DNA of 64,000 nucleotides from Macrotis lagotis (taxonomy: Eukaryota > Chordata > Mammalia > Peramelemorphia > Peramelidae), in assembly GCF_037893015.1 (NCBI RefSeq), contig NC_133661.1, positions 186,312,703 to 186,376,702 of the forward strand. Reading direction: 5' to 3'. Both the position numbers and the translations under genes were made by a program. Shown here piece after piece: positions 57,441-64,000 of the stretch (positions are counted from its first letter, which is position 1; every line of letters begins with the position of its first letter). The notes beneath the pieces are model-generated. The model made no database searches. It was not told the origin of the DNA and worked only from the letters and a program-made list of their open reading frames with translations.

Positions 57441-57906
57441 AATAATTATGGCAACATTCCTCCTTCAGCAGAGAGACTTTTTTTTCCAGTGAAAGGAGGT
57501 AGACTCAAGGAGTTGAGTGCCCATAAATGGAAAGAACTTGCTGTCAAAGAAAAATATTAAAATTGTACTCTGTATTTTAGGTTTGTCTGCCAGAAATAAT
57601 ATTTAGTTTAAAATTATTCTAAAAAAAAAGAAAAAATTATTCTGACACAATTTCTTCTTATTTTTGGACATTTCTCTTCTTTGTGATGATTTGGAGTAAC
57701 TTGTGTAGAAATCTTTCACAAGGAAAAGGTTGTAATGTGTTAAAAGTTTGCAGTTAGGATTCTAGAATAGTCATTAATCAAATGGGCAAACATTCCTTTC
57801 TGAATGCAAATGACTTGGTCAGTTTATTGTAGATTAAGGGAATAAGGAAAGAGAAAACGTTCCTTAGAAGGGTCTATCACTTTATCATTTCTGGATATAA
57901 TATATT
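57441..57906. other. intergenic, no gene recognised
   Basis: Nothing supported. Confidence 0.4.
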
Positions 57907-58010
57907 TTTGTTTGTTTGTTTTTGGTAAGGCAGTGAGGTTAAGTGACTTGCCCAAGATCACACAGCTGAGGTTGTATTTGAACTTATGTCCTCCTGACTC
58001 TTAGCTGCTC
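57907..58010 (-). mobile_element. tRNA-headed SINE, internally shortened, with target duplication
   Basis: CTGGATATAATATATT (57891-57906) and CTGGAGATAATATATT (58011-58026) flank it. Confidence 0.88.
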
Positions 58011-58097
58011 CTGGAGATAATATATTCTTAACTAGCTACTCTAATCCCAAATTTGATAAATATCCTCAAATTATTTCCCTAAGCATGGCCTTTTATT

Positions 58098-58240
58098 TAT
58101 TTTTTTATAAGGCAATGGTGTTAATTGGCTTGCCCAAGGCCACATAGCTAGGTAATTAAGTGTCTGAGGCTGGATTTGAACTCGGGTACTCCTGACTCCA
58201 AGGCTGGTACTCTATCCACTGTGCTACCTAGCTGCCCCAG
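58098..58240 (-). mobile_element. tRNA-headed SINE with target duplication
   Basis: Reversed full body; GCCTTTTATT (58088-58097) and GCCCTTTATT (58241-58250) flank it. Confidence 0.88.
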
Positions 58241-58250
58241 CCCTTTATTC

Positions 58251-58609
58251 TGGACCTAACCCATCTTTCAAGGGGGAAAGGTTTGAAAGGGTTTTTAGAG
58301 AGGCTTATTATTTAATGTTTTCAGTTGTGCTAAAAAGATGAATAATAATACAAATATAAGTGATACAAATAATAAACATAATATATACATATAAATGTTA
58401 TATTAAATATAATGACTTTTATAAGCTGGAAGTATAATTAATATTTGGTATGACTATAATAATATTAATAATAAAATAACAAGCATAAAGTTACATCTAC
58501 ATTATCAGTTGAGTAGGACTGATTATTGAAATCTTTTTTAAATGAAGGCAACAACTTTCTACCATCATGGTTGTCTGAATGGGAGATAGATAGGCCACCC
58601 CTTCACAGG
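58251..58609. other. AT-rich spacer
   Basis: AATAAT/TATAA-rich; nothing recognised. Confidence 0.4.
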
Positions 58610-58620
58610 TACCTAAACTA

Positions 58621-58801
58621 CTTATTTATTTATTTATTTGGTTAGTTAGTTATTTGGGGGGTTTTGCAAGGTAAATGGGGTTAAGTGGCTTGTCCAAGGC
58701 CACACAGCTAGGTAATTATTAAGTGTTTGAGACCAGATTTGAACCCAGGTACTCCTGACTCCAGGGCCAGTGCTTTATCCACTGCACCACCTAGTTGCCC
58801 C
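58621..58801 (-). mobile_element. tRNA-headed SINE with target duplication
   Basis: Reversed body with a TTTA/GTTA-rich tail; TACCTAAACTA is repeated at 58610-58620 and 58802-58812. Confidence 0.9.
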
Positions 58802-58812
58802 TACCTAAACTA

Positions 58813-59569
58813 TTAAAACCCTGAATTCTTCTTCAGATTGAATAATGATTAAGAAATCCAATGAAAAACTCCATCATTCAGCATTCTGCATTTTTCCTTT
58901 CCTTTCTATTAGGAGCTGACTTGAAAAGACTCCCCCTTCTCTCTATGTAATCTATATACTTAATTCTCTGTCTCCCTTAGAACACATACTAGATACCAGA
59001 GGGCCCCCCCCACCTCACTTTAATCCCTTTCCTAGTTAGCAATAGAATCCTCTCCAGAGTGTTGTCTGGGGGTGGGGAGCCTCTTTACTTCTCTATATTA
59101 TTTTCAGCAGTTATCACAAGACCTACAAGGGAGCTTGAATGACATAACCAAGAGTCTTCTCCAGCTGCTGTTACCTTGCAGGCCTGGGGATGCTAGAACT
59201 ACTGACAACTGAAAAGGACAGGCTTTGCTTATTCCTTGATGAAGAGTTTTGCTTCTATGTGAACTAATCAGGTCTAGACAGGGATGCTGTAGAAAAAAAT
59301 TAACTGACACAGCCTCGTGCATCTGACATAACCTGATCATCTTAGCTTCAGATCTTCAACATATTCTCATGGCTCCTTCCCATATTATCCCCACTATTTT
59401 ATCTATTTTTTGCATTTCTCCTAAATCCTCCCCTCTTCTATCAGCCTTCATACAAAAGACAATGAGTATCCCATATGGCCTAATCAATATTGTTGCTCCA
59501 TGCTCAAGGATACCAACAATTCCTCCCTCTACCTTAGCCCCCATATAATGATGTTTCTGCTCCTGCACA
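58813..59569. other. intergenic, no gene recognised
   Basis: Short overlapping frames only. Confidence 0.4.
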
Positions 59570-59832
59570 GTCTCAGACACTTGTCACTCACCAGCTGTGT
59601 GATTTTGGGGAAATCACTTAACCTTAAGTGCCTCACATCCAGGGCCATTTCCAGTATACTGATTCATATCTGGTCATTGGACCCAGATGACTCTGGAGGA
59701 GAAAGTGAGATCGGTGACTTAGCACAGTCCCCCCACCCCCTCACTCAAAAATCCAATTCATATACTTGTCATGGCATCACCCTGATGTCATGGTCTTCTT
59801 TGAGAATGAAGGACAAACATCAAGACATGATG
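59570..59832 (+). mobile_element. 5'-truncated MAR1-type SINE
   Basis: Starts within the head at TCTCAGACACTTGTCACTCA and ends GAATGAAGGACAAACATCAA. Confidence 0.88.
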
Positions 59833-59859
59833 TAGGTTACAGGTGGTTTGAAAATTTGG

Positions 59860-60025
59860 GATAGAGATAGAGATAGAGATAGAGATAGAGATAGAGATAG
59901 AGAAAGGGATATGGATAGAGATATGGATGTAGATAGATATAGATAGATGTAGATGCAGATGTAGATGTAGATGTAGATCTAGATATAGCTATAGATCTAG
60001 ATCTAGATATAGATATAGATATATA
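59860..60025. repeat. (AGAGAT)n-type imperfect microsatellite
   Basis: Hexamer AGAGAT repeats drift into GATGTA, GATCTA and GATATA variants along the array. Confidence 0.92.
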
Positions 60026-60179
60026 GGCAAACTTCATTGTTCACACCACCAATCTTTTAGTTCCTTTGTAATTATGCATATTTTATCTTATGCATTTAAA
60101 AACTTTCTCTTGAGTTTATAGGGTTCACCACCCACTCAAAGGGATTCATTATTTAAAAAGTTTAAAGACAGCAGTCTAG

Positions 60180-60335
60180 TTCAATAGCTATATTTTATTA
60201 ATAAGGAAAGAGACTCTGAGAGGGTAAATGACTTAGTTTTAAGGTATTATAAACAATAGCAGGGCCAGAATTTTGACTTAGGTCTTTAGACTCCAAACCC
60301 AGTACTCTTTCCACTAAGTCATACTAGTTTATTAT
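60180..60335 (-). repeat. MIR/CORE-SINE-like repeat
   Basis: TAATAAGGAAAGAGACTCTG, GGGTAAATGACTTAGTTTTA and CAGTACTCTTTCCACTAAGT in reverse order. Confidence 0.65.
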
Positions 60336-61464
60336 TATCATTCATTGTTTTTTGGTTTTGGATCTAGCAAAGGTCACATCTTCAGAAACACAATAACTGA
60401 ACATAACCAAACATAACCATGAACATAACTGACATGAGCTAGTTATCCAGGAAAAAAGACATTATTCTTGCCCTGAAATAGGTATCTTAAGGAGATCCAT
60501 TTGGTTACCTAAAAAGAGACTCCCAACTCTCTCCATTCTTCAGAGTGATATACAACTCAGGTTTTGCTCCACTTCCTATCCCAATCTACTTCACCTCTAG
60601 ATACAGAATTGACAGGAACTCCTAGAGCTCCCCAGGGTCTTCCTTCCCCTGGTTCTCTTGGCCTTTTTTTCTGAGTTTAGAGTAGTAGGTCTTGCTGTGT
60701 TCTGATTCAGTGCATCTGAATACATTTCCAAGGAAGTTACACCCAAGAGGCTTCAGTCCAGGGAGAAGCAAAAGTTAGGAACAATGCAGAGAATCATCAC
60801 TGATGCTCAGTGTCAGTAATTTGGTAGGAAAAAAGTTTCTTTCATTACTCTGTGGTTGGTTGGTTCAATCATTCAAAAAAGAGAAGAGGAAAAACTAAAG
60901 GGAATGGGGGGCAGATCTTTTCTCAACAGTTCAGGAATGTTGCTTACACTGATAAACTCCTAGTTATCTAGGAGTTTTTTTTTGCTTTGACAAAATCCCC
61001 TGGGGAGTAGGGGTGGGGGCTGAGAAGTGAGTTTGATTTGAGAATTAAAGAATAATTGGTCCCTTTTCTCAGTTGCCCTAGAATCTCAATGAGTCCATTA
61101 GACTTGTTCTGGGCTGAATTCTACCATCTCATCAGGGCAAAATTTCTAGATCTGTCAGCACAGGGAAGAAAAGGTATCAGCTGACTAACCCATGCCTGGG
61201 CTTTCATCCTATGCAGTGACCTCTTTACATGATTAATGTTGGGAGGATGCAGAAACTATTCACAGTGACCAATGGCTGCCACAGTCAGCATGGGGGAAAA
61301 AAGCCAAAGCAGGCAGAAATAGATCTAGTTAAAACCTCATCTTGCCTTGGTGTTTATTTGGAATGAGAATGAGTTACTTGAATGCCACAAAACCTATGAA
61401 CAATTTTTGATTGAGTACAAACTATGTGTGAGGTACCACATGACTACAAAAATATCTCAAACTC
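60336..61464. other. intergenic, no gene recognised
   Basis: Nothing supported. Confidence 0.4.
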
Positions 61465-62045
61465 ATTTGGTTGTTCAGTCATTCATGACCCCATGGACCA
61501 TAGCAAACTAAGTTCTTTTATTCTCTATTATCTGTAGAAGTATCTCCAAGTTCATGTTCAGTGTTCCCAAGATACGATCTATCCATCTCATCCTTTTTTT
61601 GTCCCTTTTTCCTGTCCTTCAAACTTTCCCAACATCAGTCTTTTCCATTGAGTTCCTCCTTCTTCTTCTTCTTCTTATGTGGCCAGAGTATTTAAGCTTC
61701 CACTTCAGTGTTTGACCTTCCAGTCAATAGCCTAAATTAATTTCTTTAAGCAATGACTGATTTGATCTCCTTGCTGCCTAAGGAATTCTCAAAAGCCATA
61801 ATTTGATAGCATTCTGTGATACTCAACTTTCCTTATAGTTAGTACACTGGTACCAGAAAAACCTTGTTCTTACAGACTTTTTTTCCAGCAAGGGGATGTT
61901 TTTAAATATGCTGTCCATATTTGTCATAGCTTTTGTTCTAAGGAATAAACATCATTTAATTTCATAACTGCAGTCTTCATCTGCAATGATCTTTGAGCCT
62001 AAAAATATAAAATCTGATATTGCTGGTTCCATCCTCAAAACAGGA
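61465..62045 (-). mobile_element. RTE/BovB-like LINE 3' fragment
   Basis: CATTCATGACCCCATGGACC, CTGATTTGATCTCCTTGCTG, GGAATTCTCAAAAGCC and GTCTTCATCTGCAATGATCT follow the reversed BovB/RTE 3' region. The left end matches the ends of the CORE-SINEs in this window. A TTC run lies at 61661-61675. Confidence 0.75.
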
Positions 62046-62624
62046 CTAGTCCTATAAAAAAACTTGTTTATTCTAGGAGATAATACTGAAAAAGAAATAG
62101 CAGTATTAGGTAACCTAATAACCTATATTTTATAGAATGGATGAATTATATGTACAGCTGGCAGAGACTTAGTTAACATTTGCTCATGGGACAAGAGGGA
62201 ATAGAACTCACTGTGGGCCTACATTCATTGGGGAACATATATACTTCTAGGATGGAGTTATTTTTCTGACTTTTGCTGAGTCTCCCATTGTCTCATTCTA
62301 TTTTAGGCTCAGATAAGCAAGGCATTTGCACTGAGTTACTATGAATGGGTTGGCAGTCAGTGTGTATGTGGGGAGACTGGGAATGAAATTTTGGAAGGAG
62401 TAAGAAGGTGATAAAAGTTTCTGAGAAGAGAAAAATGACATTAAAACTTTTTTATTATTTGTTCATGGTGTTTTGTTTTTGGGATGTTTGGGATGTTTTT
62501 GATTTCTTCTTTGTAAGGATGTTTAAAACATTTTTAGTTTCATTAGAATCTGAGTTCCTTAAGAGCAAATACTGTCTTTTCTATTTGTACTCTCAATTCT
62601 TATGTTGCATTCATAAGAGGAGAT
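62046..62624. other. intergenic, no gene recognised
   Basis: A short L2-like trace at about 62548-62600 (AGAATCTGAGTTCCTTAAGA). Confidence 0.4.
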
Positions 62625-62890
62625 CTAATCCAGCCTCAGACCCTTGACGCTTATTTACTGTGTGACCTTGGGCAAGTCACTTAGCCCTGATTACCTGGCA
62701 TCCAGGTCCATCTCCAGTCATCCAGATTTATATCTGGTCACTGAAACCAGATGACTCTGGAGGAGAAAGTGAGGCTGGTGATTTTGCGTAGCCCCTGTCA
62801 CTCAAATTCAATTCATGCGTTTGTTATGGCATCACCTCCCTGATGTCACGGTCTTCTTCGAGAATGAAGGACACACATCAAGCATGTATT
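62625..62890 (+). mobile_element. 5'-truncated MAR1-type SINE
   Basis: ATCCAGCCTCAGACCCTTGA to GAATGAAGGACACACATCAA. Confidence 0.88.
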
Positions 62891-63451
62891 CATTCATCTA
62901 AATATGTATGATAGTATGTGCATAGGTACAAAATGGGACATACATTAGTGCTAGACCCAGAGACATCCTTATGGAATTAAAACCAAGATAAATTACACAC
63001 TGTGATCTGGTATTCAAATATCAGAATCATTTAATTACTATGACAGTATATCTTTATATGTACTAACAATGTCATCTAAAAACAAACATGTATTTTCTTT
63101 GCTTGTAATAAATATGAATCTCCCTATTATATCAATAGTCACAGGAAGGCACCATCAATCCTGGAGGGGGAAGATTCCCATACTTTGTGTGAGTCTTCAA
63201 TATAACTGATTAGGCATAAAGGTCTGACCAGAGAAGGGGCAGTTTTCTTGTCCTTATGGAATTTCTGAAAGTATCTCTCCACTCCTAATAAACCCTCTAT
63301 ACACAAAGAATGTGCCATGAACCACATCCTGAATTGAAAACTATACCCTTGATCAAAAAGTGCAGGAGCAACTTTATCAAATCCTGTCTTCTGATTTATG
63401 ACTAAATATTATTCTCCAATTCATGGAATTTTCTTGGCAAGATCTGTGATT
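62891..63451. other. intergenic, no gene recognised
   Basis: Nothing supported. Confidence 0.4.
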
Positions 63452-63545
63452 ATTATTTAGTTTCAGTTGTGTCCAGCTCTTTGTGACCCCATTTGGATTT
63501 TCCTTGTGAAAAATTCTGGTGTGGTTCTCATTTTCTTCTTCTTCT
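63452..63545 (-). mobile_element. short CORE-SINE/RTE-end fragment
   Basis: TTTCAGTTGTGTCCAGCTCT and TTGTGACCCCATTTGGATTT, the reversed 3' end of the CORE-SINE family. Confidence 0.7.
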
Positions 63546-64000
63546 TTTAATTATATAAATATTTTATTTGTTTTCCAATTTCATACAATGATAGTTTCTA
63601 CCAACCATTTTTTTGCAAGGTTTTAAATTTTACAATGTTCACCTTCCCCCTTTCCCCCTCAACAGAAGGCAATTTGATATAGTATTTACATTTGTTTTCA
63701 TGATATGCATATACAAACTTGAATGTGTTGAGAAAAAATATCCATAAGGAAGAAAGAAAACATTAGAGATATCAAAATTATATAATCCATAAGACAACGT
63801 TTTTTAAAAATTGAAGATAATAATCTTTGGTCTTCATTTAAATTCCACAGCTCCTTCTGTAGATATAGATGGTATTCTCCATCACAGATCCCCTAAAATT
63901 GCCCTGATTATTGCACTGATGGAGTGAGCAAGTCAATCAAGGTTGTTCATCATCCCATGTTGTTATGAAAGTGTATCAATGTTCTTCTGGTTCTGCTCAT
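63546..64000 (-). mobile_element. L1 3'-end region, running off the right edge
   Basis: CCATTTTTTTGCAAGGTTTT, GATGGTATTCTCCATCACAG and CAATGTTCTTCTGGTTCTGC are reversed marsupial L1 3' sequence. The last matches the GAACAGAACAAGGAGAACAT block at 13488 in the opposite orientation. Confidence 0.65.

Noticed and set aside
59860..60025. Hexamer array as a CRISPR-like or regulatory repeat array
   Set aside because: It has no spacers of constant length; it is an imperfect microsatellite.

Overview
The window looks like marsupial nuclear DNA. It is AT-rich and intron/intergene-like. It is crowded with the tRNA-headed SINE that begins GGGGCAGCTAGGTGG and ends in TTGCAAAAACCTAAAAA, with MAR1-type SINEs ending GAATGAAGGACAAACA, with CORE-SINEs carrying an RTE-type 3' end, and with marsupial-type L1, L1-like elements without ORF2, and RTE/BovB. 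Which marsupial cannot be settled without a repeat-library search.

The host genes belong to the RNase A superfamily, on the + strand. At 41930-42382 is an intact 150-residue pancreatic-type ribonuclease. Its complete secreted-RNase gene can be traced: TATA box at 40717, a short noncoding exon 1 ending at a GTAAGT donor at 40802, a 1.1 kb intron, an acceptor at 41911, a single coding exon, and AATAAA at 42672. About 12.5 kb upstream, at 28936-29389, is a decayed RNase A-family gene. It has lost its ATG, its reading frame and three of its eight cysteines, but still shows both catalytic-histidine regions. The two form a piece of a tandem RNase array.

The most striking feature is at the left edge, on the minus strand: the 5' part of an endogenous retrovirus. 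It has a 333-bp TG...CA LTR (1695-2027), a lysine-tRNA-like primer-binding site, a leader, and a betaretrovirus-like gag frame with no stop codon from 1660 to the window edge (553 codons). Gag has an N-myristoylation start, a PPxY late motif and a capsid with a major homology region. Ahead of the normal Gag start the same frame encodes a 52-residue extension with a hydrophobic, membrane-spanning-like segment. The rest of the provirus lies outside the window.

Layout: 1-2027 ERV; 2.0-11.4 kb SINEs, a solo LTR with a 4-bp target duplication, and an L1-like 3' fragment; 11.4-19.5 kb three L1/L1-like pieces; 19.5-28.9 kb SINE/MIR-rich intergenic DNA; 28.9-29.4 kb RNase pseudogene; 29.4-40.3 kb SINEs, LTR remnants and L2; 40.7-42.7 kb RNase gene, bracketed by two same-family, same-orientation LTR-like copies (39740-40255 and 43907-44439); 46.5-57.0 kb minus-strand L1 and L1-like elements; 57-64 kb SINEs, RTE and an L1 3' end. 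No other host protein gene, functional tRNA gene or CRISPR-like array was found. All repeat family names are by eye.
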